Shown here: piece by piece, positions 23,923 through 34,380 of the stretch
Layout: each line of letters begins with the position of its first letter
Numbering within the stretch: position 1 is the first letter of the stretch
Origin: Spirochaetaceae bacterium
Lineage (GTDB): Bacteria > Spirochaetota > Spirochaetia > DSM-27196 > PWMO01
Direction of reading: 5' to 3'
NCBI GenBank assembly: GCA_007693485.1
Contig: REDM01000145.1
Coordinates: 1-45,154 of the forward strand
DNA length: 45,154 nt
Notes under the pieces: model-generated
Seen by the model: only the letters and a program-made list of their open reading frames with translations
Databases searched by the model: none
Told to the model about the DNA's origin: nothing
Made by a program: the position numbers and the translations under genes

Positions 23923-25738
23923 GTGAGGATTCCCCCGCAGGTGATCGATGAGATCGCCCGGAAAACCGACATTGTGACGCTCATTGGACAATACGTGACG
24001 CTCAAGCCGCGGGGGCGGGAGTGTATCGGCCTCAGTCCATTTACCCAGGAGAAAACCCCCTCCTTTTATGTTAACCCGGAAAAGGGAGTCTACCACTGCT
24101 TTTCAAGCGGGAAGGGCGGCAGCGTCTTCACCTTCCTGATGGAAGTGGAAAAACTCTCCTTCGTGGAGGCGGCCGAACAGTTGGCCGAACGGGCAGGGGT
24201 CGAGATTCCCAAAGGACCGGAAGACCCGGCGTCGCGAGAGCGCGATTCGCTTCGGGAGCTCTACAATCGGGTCACGGGGAGTTTTCGTCATCTCTTTCGC
24301 GAATCTGGTGCGGCCGCGTCTGCTCGAGCATACCTCAGCGGTCGTAAGATCAGCGCGGAGATTCAGGAACGGTTTGCAATCGGGTACGCACCCGCCGATC
24401 CGTGGTGGCTCTTCAGCTTCCTGCGAAAAAAGCAGTACAGCGCGGAGTTTCTCGCCAAAACCGGACTTTTTTCCGCCAATACCGACACCCGGCGTGGTGA
24501 TCAGGTTCGAGCGCTCTTCGTGAATCGGTTGATGTTTCCTATTCACGATGCACGAGGGGATGTTATCGCCTTCGGAGGGCGCCGCCTGTCGGACCTCGGC
24601 CCCAAATACCTGAACTCACCGGAAACGCTGCTGTTCCACAAGGGCTCAACCCTGTACGGACTGTTCCACGCCCTTCCGCAGATGCGAAAAACCCGCAGGG
24701 TCTATCTGGCAGAGGGATACATGGACGTCATCGCGCTGCATCAGGCCGGGGTTGAGAACTCAGTCGCGCCGCTGGGCACGGCATTCACCGCGAGTCAGGC
24801 CGGCCTTTTGCGTCGCTACGTGGATACCGTCATTTTGCTCTTTGATAGCGATGCTGCAGGCGTTCGCGCGACCCGCGTCGCCGCCGAGATCATCGAAGAA
24901 GCCGGTTTGCGGTGCGAGGTGTGCACCCTCGGTGCAGAGGTCCCGAACGGACCGCCGGCAGCTGCCGGCGAAAGCGACCTTCGCACCGGGGACCGCAAAC
25001 CGAAGGACCCGGCGGAGATTCTCGAGCAGCTCGGGCCCCAGGAGTTGCAAAACGCGGCCGCTTGTACTATAACCGTATATGATTACTTGCTTTCGCAATC
25101 TCTTCTCGGGGTCGATGCAATGACGGCATCAGGCCGGGAGTTTGTTTTGCGGGAGCTTTTTCCGTATATTAGCCGAGTACGATCCGCCGTGGCCCGAGAC
25201 AGCTACTTGGAGGCGGTTGCCGATCGGCTGGGTATGGATCGAATCGCGGTCCGGGAGGACTTTTTTCAGCAGGGGAAACCCGAACCGAAGCCCGCGGTAG
25301 AGCGGAAGCAGGAGACGACGTCGATCGACCTGTTCCTCATGCTCGCAACCGTGGTGAACAGGGAGTTTTTTCCCTTCGTGCGTCGCACGATCACCATGGA
25401 GGAGCTGCGAGACAGCCGCGCCCGTGATATTTTTGTTGCACTCGAAGAGTGCTATCGAAAGGAAGAAGAATCCATCGAACTGCTGTTGTCGCGCATAGAG
25501 GACACCGACACTGCACGCCTCGTCACCGAGAAGCTCTCATCCGGCGAGTTCTCCGAGAATGCCGAGAGGGCAGTTCGTGACGGGGTCTATCGGGTAAAAG
25601 AGCGGAGTCTGCTCGAACAGCAGAAGCGGCTCGATTCGCTCCTCCGTCGCGCAGGAGAAACCGCAAACGGGGTGGAGCAGCTGTTGCACGAGAAGATGGT
25701 GCTCGACCGCGAAGTTCTCAAACTGAGGGTATTGCTAG

Positions 25739-25758
<20 letters not shown>
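23923..25758 (+). CDS. dnaG: DNA primase DnaG, zinc-binding site degenerate
   Basis: A 611-aa primase that makes RNA primers for replication. The TOPRIM domain is intact: [14 protein letters not shown] (about 265) and [12 protein letters not shown] carry the metal-binding Glu and Asp residues, and a helicase-binding type C-terminus follows. The N-terminal zinc domain keeps its shape ([17 protein letters not shown]) but the CPFH...CxxC ligands read S38-P-F-T41 and C59-F-S-S62, so only one of four canonical ligands remains. The start is GTG at 23923, giving a family-typical N-terminus ([16 protein letters not shown]). It overlaps rpoD by 20 bp, as part of a macromolecular-synthesis operon. Confidence 0.95.
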
Positions 25759-27457
<1,699 letters not shown>

Positions 27458-27490
27458 GCTGGTCCACCACCGTACAACGAGGAGTATGAG

Positions 27491-28513
27491 ATGGTTCAAG
27501 ACGTTATCGACCGGTTGAAATCGCTGCAGGATATTCTCTCCGAGAAGTTTCGCATCGAGAATGAAATCAAGGATCTGCCGAAGGCGCTCTCGACGAAAAC
27601 CGAGCTGGTAAGCCGAATGAAGAAGTCGTACATCGACAAAAGCGCGCAGTACGATGAAACCAAGGCACGCGTTCGCGAACTGCGCGAGCAGATGGAAGGC
27701 GCCGAGCGCGATCGCGAAAAGTACGAATCACAGATGGATGTGATCAAGACGCAGCGCGAATACGAAGCCCTCGACAAGGAAATCCGCGATGCGAGCGAAC
27801 GCGAGCAGCTGTTTCGAAAAGATCTTCAGAAGGAAGAAAAGGTCCTTCAGGAAATGAGCGAGACCCTCGAGCGTGAGGCGAGTCTCATCAAGCAGCAGGA
27901 AACGGAACTCGAAGAAGAACAGCAGAAGATCAAGAGCGAGACCGATGCCAAGCAGGCTCAGATTGCCGCCCTGGTGAAAGAAGAGAAGAAACTCACCCCC
28001 GAACTCGACGAAGAGCTGCTCTTCAAGTTTGAGCGCATTATTCGAAGCAAGGAGGGGCAGGGCATTGTGGCGCTCCGCAAAGGCGTCTGTACCGGTTGCC
28101 AGATGATTCTTCCCAGTCAGTTTGTCAACGAGGTGAGGGAAGGTACGGGCATTCGGTTCTGCCCCTACTGCAGCAAGATCGTATTCTTCATCGGTGATGA
28201 CGAAGGTGGCTACTCGGATACCGAGGCCGAAGGATTGTCCGACATCATCGAGGCGTACGGTGAAGAGGACGAAGACAGCTTTGACTTTGAGGACGTACTC
28301 GACGAAGAGCCGCTGGACATCGGAGACGACGAAGATACTCCGGACGAAGAAGAAGAGCCCGAAGCGGACGAAGAGTTCGAAGAGGAAGAAGAAGAAGAGG
28401 AAGAAGAAGAAGAGTTTGAAGACGAGGAAGAGGACGACATCGATCTCGATGAAGACGACGAAGACCTCGATGAAGACGAAGAGGAAGACGAGGAAGAAGA
28501 ACGAGAGGAGTAG
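27491..28513 (+). CDS. Coiled-coil zinc-ribbon protein with long acidic tail
   Basis: A 340-aa protein. The first 170 residues are a long antiparallel-type coiled coil, rich in Glu, Lys and Gln. A four-cysteine zinc ribbon follows (CTGC about residues 199-202, CPYC about 223-226), as in the CT398/HP0958 (FlgZ) family, whose members bind RNA polymerase sigma-54 or flagellar mRNA in other bacteria. From about residue 240 to the end the protein is almost pure Asp/Glu, about 100 residues. A Shine-Dalgarno sequence (GAGGAG) precedes the ATG. It is 33 bp after rpoD, and its stop lies in a hairpin just before rnpB. Function in this organism is inferred only. Confidence 0.8.
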   Translation: MVQDVIDRLKSLQDILSEKFRIENEIKDLPKALSTKTELVSRMKKSYIDKSAQYDETKARVRELREQMEGAERDREKYESQMDVIKTQREYEALDKEIRDASEREQLFRKDLQKEEKVLQEMSETLEREASLIKQQETELEEEQQKIKSETDAKQAQIAALVKEEKKLTPELDEELLFKFERIIRSKEGQGIVALRKGVCTGCQMILPSQFVNEVREGTGIRFCPYCSKIVFFIGDDEGGYSDTEAEGLSDIIEAYGEEDEDSFDFEDVLDEEPLDIGDDEDTPDEEEEPEADEEFEEEEEEEEEEEEFEDEEEDDIDLDEDDEDLDEDEEEDEEEEREE

Positions 28514-28524
28514 TCGCTACTCCT
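28506..28524 (+). other. Hairpin between the zinc-ribbon gene and rnpB
   Basis: An 8-bp perfect stem, AGGAGTAG/CTACTCCT, closed by a TCG loop. It includes the UAG stop codon of the upstream gene and ends 6 nt before the predicted 5' end of rnpB. No T-run follows, so a processing or mRNA-end signal is more likely than a terminator. Confidence 0.5.
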
Positions 28525-28530
28525 TCACTT

Positions 28531-28940
28531 CGAACCGGCGGGTCGGGTAGCCGCGGTAGTCCGCCTTGAGCGGATTACCGAGGAAAGTCCGGGCTCCACA
28601 GAGCGCGGTACCGGGTAATCCCCGGGACCGGGCGCTCCTCAGGGAGCGTTCGGGACAGAACGTGCCACAGAAACGATACCGCCACTGGATCTGCCTTCGG
28701 GCAGTCCATGGGTAAGGGTGAAATGGTGGGGTAAGAGCCCACCGGTTGTCGGGTAACCGGCAACGCCGTGGTAAACCTTACCGGGAGCAAAGCCAAGCAG
28801 CGAACCCGGCTGCTCGTCGAATGGTTCGCGGGTAGGCTGCACGAGCGATTCGGCAACGAATGGCCAAGACAGATGGCTGCCCAGACGGTATCGGCAACGG
28901 TATCGTCGGACAGAACCCGGCTTACAGACCCGCCGGTTCG
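28531..28940 (+). ncRNA. rnpB: RNase P RNA, bacterial class A
   Basis: This 410-nt segment carries the conserved core of RNase P RNA, the ribozyme that cleaves tRNA 5' leaders. The P4 strands are GAGGAAAGTCCGGGCTCC (about 28580-28597) and ACAGAACCCGGCTTACAG (about 28910-28927). Other signatures are ACAGAAACGATACCGCC, GGTAAGGGTGAAATGGTGGG and AAACCTTACCGGGAGCAAAG. The ends pair as a 14-bp P1 helix (28531-28544 with 28927-28940). No promoter is obvious in the acidic-tail coding region upstream, so it may be processed from the rpoD operon transcript. ORFs crossing this region are shadows. Confidence 0.95.
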
Positions 28941-29005
28941 GATTGTTTCCTTCCGTTTTGTTTTGAATGGACAATTATCCTACTGTTATGTCGTTTTGAG
29001 TCGCA

Positions 29006-29034
29006 TTGACTTTTTTTATCAAACATACTCTAAT
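29006..29034 (+). promoter_or_regulatory. Promoter of the TPR gene downstream of rnpB
   Basis: TTGACT (29006-29011), 17-bp spacer, TCTAAT (29029-29034) in an AT-rich patch (about 28970-29050) that stands out from the GC-rich surroundings. The palindrome TGACGTCA (29034-29041) overlaps the end of the -10. The predicted start is about 10 nt before the ATG, with no Shine-Dalgarno sequence. Confidence 0.5.
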
Positions 29035-29049
29035 GACGTCAGTTGGCTT

Positions 29050-29994
29050 ATGATGTACCCCAAGACGCGTTACCAGAGCACTCCGCCATCATCCGGAACA
29101 CGGCGCGCCACTGTACCCCCGGTTCTGATGATCGCAGCGCCGGTGACCTTCGCGGTAGTGCTGTTCTTTCTTACCGGAGGTTTTGGACTCTGGGCCCACA
29201 TCGACAGTCGTCGTGATCTGGAAACGCTCTGGCAGTACGGAGACTTCCGTGCCGTGTTCGAACGTGCTGAGGCATTGCTGGAAGAGACTCCCATGCAGGT
29301 CGAACCGCTGGTTTTCGCCGGGCTCGGACATTTTTATGCCGGTATGGAGCAGAGCGATCTGGAGTTGCGGTCTGAGCATCTCGAGCGTGCGGTGGTTTTC
29401 TTGCGGAAGGCGCTCCTCGTACCGAAGCCTCCGCTTGAGGCGGAGGTTCATCACGTGCTGGGAAAGGCCTACTTCCACCGTGGCCCCTTCTACTTTGATG
29501 CATCGGTCTCCCATATCGAGCGGGCAATTGAACTTGGTCTGGTAACCGATGACAGTTTTGAATATCTGGCGGTCGCCTACGACGGGCTCAACCGCTTTGC
29601 CGAAAGTGTCGAAAGCTATACTGAGGCAATACGGCGAAGCCCGAATGATCTCCTGCTGGTCGGTCTTGCGGAGATTCATGTCCGCCACGGACAGTACGAG
29701 GCGGCTCGCGAATATCTGGTGCGCGCCATCTCGACGTCTCCGGATGAGTACCTCATCCAGCGTGCGCGGTTCCAACTCGGACGGGTTGCGTTGGAAACCG
29801 GCCGGTTTGAAGAGGCGGCAACCGAGTTTCGGACTATCCTGGATGTCGATCCAACGGTCGCCGATGCACACTTCAAACTGGGGCGCGCATACCAGATGAT
29901 GGAACAACCGGAACGTGCACGGTTTCACTGGCGTGAAGCGATTCGCATAGAACCGCGCCATACCGAGGCGCTTCGCAGCTTGCGAGCAAACTGA
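29050..29994 (+). CDS. Membrane-anchored TPR protein
   Basis: A 314-aa protein with an N-terminal transmembrane anchor (about residues 28-50, VLMIAAPVTFAVVLFFLTGGFGL) and TPR repeats in the rest. Clear units are DSFEYLAVAYDGLNRFAESVESYTEAIRR, DLLLVGLAEIHVRHGQYEAAREYLVRAIST and ATEFRTILDVDPTVADAHFKLGRAYQMM, with the WREAIRIEPRH ending of a TPR helix. Probably faces the periplasm and holds protein partners; which ones is unknown. The longer in-frame ORF upstream crosses rnpB, so the ATG at 29050 (or the adjacent one at 29053) is preferred. mreB follows after 97 bp. Confidence 0.75.
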   Translation: MMYPKTRYQSTPPSSGTRRATVPPVLMIAAPVTFAVVLFFLTGGFGLWAHIDSRRDLETLWQYGDFRAVFERAEALLEETPMQVEPLVFAGLGHFYAGMEQSDLELRSEHLERAVVFLRKALLVPKPPLEAEVHHVLGKAYFHRGPFYFDASVSHIERAIELGLVTDDSFEYLAVAYDGLNRFAESVESYTEAIRRSPNDLLLVGLAEIHVRHGQYEAAREYLVRAISTSPDEYLIQRARFQLGRVALETGRFEEAATEFRTILDVDPTVADAHFKLGRAYQMMEQPERARFHWREAIRIEPRHTEALRSLRAN

Positions 29995-30091
29995 CGAACT
30001 GTCGTGATAGGTAAGACCATATCATCACACGGTAACGATGTGAACAGAGAGCAAAACGCCGGCGAAACCGTTCCGGCTGAGGAGAGGGCGT

Positions 30092-31117
30092 TTGTTTAAG
30101 GCATTTGCGAACGATATGGGAATTGACCTCGGTACCTGCAACACGCTGATCTACATTCGTGGTCGCGGTATCGTCATCAGTGAGCCATCCGTGGTTGCCG
30201 TTGAGCGCGGTACCAAGAAGGTCGTTGCCGTTGGTGAAGAGGCCCGGCGTATGCTGTGGAAGACCCCCGGCGACATAATTGCCATCCGACCGCTGCGTGA
30301 CGGCGTCATTGCGGATCTCGAAACCACCGAGAAGATGATCCGGTATTTCATTTCCAAGGTGATGAGCCGCCGTTGGTTTGTGAAACCGCGCATGGTCATT
30401 GGTGTGCCCTCGTGCATCACCGAAGTGGAGCGCCGCGCGGTCGAAGAAAGTGCGTACAAGGCCGGCGCGCGCGAGGTCAAGGTCATAGAAGAGTCTCTTG
30501 CGGCCGCGATTGGAGCCAATATTCCCATCTTCGAGCCCGCAGGCCATATGATCTGCGACATCGGTGGGGGCACCAGCGAGATTTCCGTCATCTCACTCGG
30601 CGGCATGGTCGTGACCAACGCCATCCGGCTCGGGGGCGACGAATTTGACGAAGCGATCATCAAACACGTGCGCACCGTTCACAACCTGATCATCGGCGAG
30701 GGAACCGCGGAAGATCTAAAAAAGAAGATCGGAAACGCGGCGCCCGAGAAAAAGATCGAGAAGATGGAGATCAAAGGTACCGATGCAATCACCGGACTAC
30801 CAAGGCGTCTTGAGATTGACAGCGTAGAGGTGAGAGAGGCGCTTCAGGAACCGATTATTGCGATTGTCGAAGAGATCAAGCGCACCCTTGGACAAACACC
30901 CCCCGAACTTGCCGCAGACATTGTCGAGCGCGGTATTGTGATGACCGGTGGAGGGTCGCTGCTCAAGGGCCTCGATGTACTGATTGCCAACGAAACCGGC
31001 GTACCGGCCTTTCTTGCTGAGGATCCACTGAACTGTGTCGCCCTTGGAGCCGGAATGTACTTCGATCAGGAAAACGGAATGAATCGGCACGCCCGCGGAC
31101 TGTACAACAAGCTGTAA
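30092..31117 (+). CDS. mreB: Actin-like cell-shape protein MreB
   Basis: A 341-aa bacterial actin that polymerises under the membrane and directs sidewall peptidoglycan synthesis. Motifs: phosphate-1 [45 protein letters not shown], phosphate-2 [20 protein letters not shown], and the adenosine motif [10 protein letters not shown]. The start is TTG at 30092, chosen because of a good Shine-Dalgarno sequence (GGAGAGG) and because the N-terminus then matches the family. First gene of a five-gene rod-shape operon. No clear promoter was found in the 97 bp upstream. Confidence 0.97.
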   Translation: MFKAFANDMGIDLGTCNTLIYIRGRGIVISEPSVVAVERGTKKVVAVGEEARRMLWKTPGDIIAIRPLRDGVIADLETTEKMIRYFISKVMSRRWFVKPRMVIGVPSCITEVERRAVEESAYKAGAREVKVIEESLAAAIGANIPIFEPAGHMICDIGGGTSEISVISLGGMVVTNAIRLGGDEFDEAIIKHVRTVHNLIIGEGTAEDLKKKIGNAAPEKKIEKMEIKGTDAITGLPRRLEIDSVEVREALQEPIIAIVEEIKRTLGQTPPELAADIVERGIVMTGGGSLLKGLDVLIANETGVPAFLAEDPLNCVALGAGMYFDQENGMNRHARGLYNKL

Positions 31118-31172
31118 CCCGATGACGCACACGCCGACGGCTTCACACACGGTCTCGATGGAAAGGAACTGA

Positions 31173-32006
31173 GTGGAGTTTGTACGCAACCATCGCAGCG
31201 GTGTCACGTTCGCTGCGCTTTCACTGCTCTGCGTGATTACGCTTTCATTTTCTACGACGCAGGCAGTGCTGCGCCCGCGTGAGCTGGGAATTTCACTGTT
31301 CTCAACCGTGCAGACCGCCATCCTGTCGGTGGCCGATGGGGTTACGAATACCGTGAATTCGGTGCGGGAGCTCGGGGAGCTGCGTCGAGAGCACGACGCG
31401 CTTCTCGACCGGCTCGCCAACTACCAGACCATCGAGCAGGACGTCGTCGCGTTGCGCGGCGAAATCGATCGTCTTAATCGGGTTCTGGGGTATTCCGAGC
31501 GCCTCCAGTATGAAAACCTTCCCGCACGGGTTATTGGCAAAGACCCCGGCAATCTGTTTGCAACGATTACGATCAATCGCGGGAGGCGAGACGGCGTCCG
31601 CGAAAACATGGCCGTTGTTGCGGTTCGCGACGGCCGCCAGGGACTGGTCGGTCGCGTACGCACGGTCTCTTCGAGTTCCGCACAGGTGATGCCCCTGTTT
31701 GACGCATCCCATTTCGCGGCAGCTCGCCTGGAGCGATCACGGCACGAGGGGCTGGTGCAGGGTGGGGGACTCGGATCGGACTTCGCGGTCATGCGCTACG
31801 TGCAAGCCCAGGCACGCAACGAGATCCAGTACGGAGATCTGGTGATTACATCGGGAATGGCGTCGGTCTATCCGCCGGGTATCCCGATCGGCACCGTAGA
31901 AACAATCCAGGCCCAGCCGTACGATACCACGGTTGAGCTTCGTCTCCAGCCGCTGGTCGATTTTTCCCGAATCGAACACGTGTTTGTGGTGATGATCGAC
32001 CCATGA
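31173..32006 (+). CDS. mreC: Cell-shape protein MreC
   Basis: A 277-aa bitopic membrane protein of the elongasome that connects MreB to PBP2. A transmembrane helix lies near residues 11-30 (TFAALSLLCVITLSFSTTQ), then a coiled coil (about 55-105, LRREHDALLDRLANYQTIEQ), then the beta-rich periplasmic domain starting YENLPARVIGKDPGNLFATITINRGRRDGV and ending GIPIGTVETIQAQPYDTTVELRLQPLVDFSRIEHVFVV. The start is GTG, preceded by AAAGGA. The stop overlaps the mreD start by 4 bp (ATGA). Confidence 0.95.
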   Translation: MEFVRNHRSGVTFAALSLLCVITLSFSTTQAVLRPRELGISLFSTVQTAILSVADGVTNTVNSVRELGELRREHDALLDRLANYQTIEQDVVALRGEIDRLNRVLGYSERLQYENLPARVIGKDPGNLFATITINRGRRDGVRENMAVVAVRDGRQGLVGRVRTVSSSSAQVMPLFDASHFAAARLERSRHEGLVQGGGLGSDFAVMRYVQAQARNEIQYGDLVITSGMASVYPPGIPIGTVETIQAQPYDTTVELRLQPLVDFSRIEHVFVVMIDP

Positions 32007-32515
32007 CCAGGCAACCGCTCTTTCTTGCACTCCTTCTGGTCTCTCTGATCGCGCTTGCGCAAACGGTGATTCTGGACGCGGTCCGCATTGCCGGGGTTGC
32101 CCCCGACCTCGTTCTCCTGGTCCTGGTGTTCTCTGCGCACAAACAGGGGAGCATGAACGGGCAGATGATTGGACTTGTCGGCGGTCTTGTTGAGGACCTG
32201 ACCAGTCTCGCGCCCCTCGGTTTCAACTCCCTGATTCGCCTCGCGGTTGGATTTCTCGCAGGATCGACCCGGAACAAAATGTTTCTTGACCCGATCTTCA
32301 TGCCGATTATACTGGTGACGGGAGCAACCCTGTTCAAGACGCTTCTCGCTGCGTTGGTCATCGGCGTGTTTGGAATTGAAACCGCTACCCAACGCCTGTT
32401 CGGTCAGCGACTGTGGATTGAACTGGCTTACAACGCGGTACTGGCACCCGTGGTGTTTGCATTGTTGAACGCAATTCGGCCGTTGTATCAGACGGCGCGA
32501 GGTTCACGACGATGA
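32003..32515 (+). CDS. mreD: Rod-shape-determining membrane protein MreD
   Basis: A 170-aa polytopic inner-membrane protein of the rod complex, assigned mainly by position between mreC and mrdA and by hydrophobicity. About five transmembrane segments are visible, for example residues 5-20 (LFLALLLVSLIALAQTVIL), 32-45, 95-110 and 140-158. Family-typical charged loop: GLVGGLVEDLTSLAPLGFNSLIRL. It overlaps mreC and mrdA by 4 bp each (both ATGA), so the three are translationally coupled. Confidence 0.88.
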   Translation: MTRQPLFLALLLVSLIALAQTVILDAVRIAGVAPDLVLLVLVFSAHKQGSMNGQMIGLVGGLVEDLTSLAPLGFNSLIRLAVGFLAGSTRNKMFLDPIFMPIILVTGATLFKTLLAALVIGVFGIETATQRLFGQRLWIELAYNAVLAPVVFALLNAIRPLYQTARGSRR

Positions 32516-34368
32516 GTGATTCATGGAACAAGAACGGCATCTCGAAGGGACGGGCAATCGCCTTTGGTGCCGTAACGATGGGGCTCTTTCTCGTCTATCT
32601 CAGCCACCTCTTTTCGCTTCAGATCGTGGACGGGTATCTCTACACCGTCCGTTCGGAGCAGGTCAAACGGCGCAGCGCCGTCATTGCGGCGCCCCGTGGC
32701 GAAATCTTCGACCGAAACTACGATATTCCCATTGCGACCAACACCAACTCATTTGCGGTTGAGATCAACCCAGCCATGATTCCGCGCGGTCAGCACGCGG
32801 AGGTATTCGCGCGAACCGCGCGACTCCTTGGTATATCTGAGGAAGAAATCCATCGCCGCATTCCCTCGTCGACGTATCAGGTCTACCAGCAGGTAGAGAT
32901 CCGTTCCGCGGTTCCCTTCGAAACCATCGTTCGCCTCGCTGAGCATCCCGACCGCTATATTGGGGTTTCGTGGGTGGGGCGACCGGTGCGCTCGTATCCC
33001 GAAGGCGCTGCGATGGCCCACATTCTGGGACATGTCGGCGACATCACCCCGGAAGAACTTCAGGTGATGTTCAATCTGGGGTACAACGCACGCTCCGTGA
33101 TTGGTAAGAGCGGAATCGAGCAGCAGTACGATCTGCTTTTGCAAGGGCGGGAAGGCCGTGCCATTCGCACCGTTGACGCACGAGGACGTCGTGTGGGTGA
33201 TGGAAACGTCCAACTCATCCCGCCAGAGCTTGGCCACAATCTGGTGCTTACCGTCGATCGAAGAATCCAACAACTTGCCACCGAGGCGCTCGGTCCGCGC
33301 ATCGGCTCAGTGGTTGTCCTGCGCCCCAATACCGGAGAAATCCTGGCTCTCGTTTCGTATCCGTCGTTTGATCCCAATCTGCTCTATGGAGAGACTGCGG
33401 GCGCAGCGTTTTCGCGATTGCGCACCGACAGCAGGGCCCCCTTTCTCAACCGCGCAATTCAAGGATCTTACTCACCCGCATCCACGTTCAAGATTCTGCT
33501 CACCGCAGCAGCGATTGAAGAACAGCTGATCTCGCCCGATGATACGATCGTTGCGGGTCCGGTGTACCGCCTCGGAAATCGGGTGGTGAACGAATGGCGC
33601 CCGAGTGGATTTGGCCGCATCAACATCATGCAGGCCCTTGCAATGTCCTCTAACGTGTTCTTCGCTACCGTGGGCCATGATCTGCTTGGGACCGATCGCC
33701 TGCTTTCCTACACCCTGGGATTTGGGTTTGGGACTCCGAGCGGAATCGATCTCCCCGGAGAGCGCCCCGGCCTGGTTCCGTCACCGGAGTGGAAACGCCG
33801 GGTCTTCAACTCCCCGTGGGTCGGCGGCGATACCGTCAACGTATCGATTGGGCAGGGATTTCTGAGTGTCACCCCTCTGCAGCTGGCAAACATGGTTGCA
33901 ATGATCGTAAACGACGGGCGACTCTATCGCCCCCACGTACTGAAAGAGGTTCGAGACGCGGAGACTGGTTCCGTTGTTCAGAGGGTTGAACCCGAGGTCA
34001 TCCACACCTTTCCGCTTCGCCCACAGACATTTGAAACCGTTCGCAGCGCCATGCGGCGGGTCGTTCGTGGTGGCACTGCGGAGCCCGTGATTACGACTCC
34101 CGCCGTCGAGGTAGCCGGCAAGACGGGCACTGCGGAGATCAGTTCAACCACCCGAGACTGGCACTCGTGGTTTGCGGCATACGGTCCCTACCAGACCGAC
34201 AACCCAGATGAACAGGTTGTGGTTGTGGTTATGGTGGACGCGATGAACGATTGGGAATGGTGGGCGCCAAAGGCGGCCAACCTGATTTTTCACGGCATCT
34301 TCACCGACTCAAGTTTTGAAGAGACGGTTTCGGATCTGCGGCGTCGCTGGCGTCTGTGGTACATGTAG
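32512..34368 (+). CDS. mrdA: Elongasome transpeptidase PBP2
   Basis: A 618-aa class B penicillin-binding protein that cross-links peptidoglycan for cell elongation, working with RodA. A transmembrane helix is near residues 13-33, then a dimerisation domain (PRGEIFDRNYDIPIATN), then the transpeptidase domain with the catalytic motif STFK (Ser324), SSN (379-381) and KTGT (537-540). Length and motif spacing are normal for PBP2. Overlaps mreD by 4 bp; rodA starts 12 bp downstream. Confidence 0.96.
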   Translation: MSDSWNKNGISKGRAIAFGAVTMGLFLVYLSHLFSLQIVDGYLYTVRSEQVKRRSAVIAAPRGEIFDRNYDIPIATNTNSFAVEINPAMIPRGQHAEVFARTARLLGISEEEIHRRIPSSTYQVYQQVEIRSAVPFETIVRLAEHPDRYIGVSWVGRPVRSYPEGAAMAHILGHVGDITPEELQVMFNLGYNARSVIGKSGIEQQYDLLLQGREGRAIRTVDARGRRVGDGNVQLIPPELGHNLVLTVDRRIQQLATEALGPRIGSVVVLRPNTGEILALVSYPSFDPNLLYGETAGAAFSRLRTDSRAPFLNRAIQGSYSPASTFKILLTAAAIEEQLISPDDTIVAGPVYRLGNRVVNEWRPSGFGRINIMQALAMSSNVFFATVGHDLLGTDRLLSYTLGFGFGTPSGIDLPGERPGLVPSPEWKRRVFNSPWVGGDTVNVSIGQGFLSVTPLQLANMVAMIVNDGRLYRPHVLKEVRDAETGSVVQRVEPEVIHTFPLRPQTFETVRSAMRRVVRGGTAEPVITTPAVEVAGKTGTAEISSTTRDWHSWFAAYGPYQTDNPDEQVVVVVMVDAMNDWEWWAPKAANLIFHGIFTDSSFEETVSDLRRRWRLWYM

Positions 34369-34380
34369 GGAGGGGATCGC

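Noticed and set aside
28370-28440. GAA/GAG tract as a genomic satellite repeat
   Set aside because: It is in frame, encodes acidic residues and is interrupted, so it belongs to the protein tail.
28531-29049. Upstream extension of the TPR gene to 28768, and the minus-strand ORFs near 28575-28974
   Set aside because: They cross the RNase P RNA, whose conserved structure explains the sequence. The TPR gene starts at 29050.
30004-30028. GTGAT...ATCAC inverted repeat before mreB as an operator
   Set aside because: The arms are only 5 bp with a 15-bp loop and no promoter is aligned to it, so chance is likely.
32443-32466. Possible sigma-54 promoter (TGGCAC followed by TTTGCA) inside mreD
   Set aside because: The spacing between the GG and GC elements is several bases too long.
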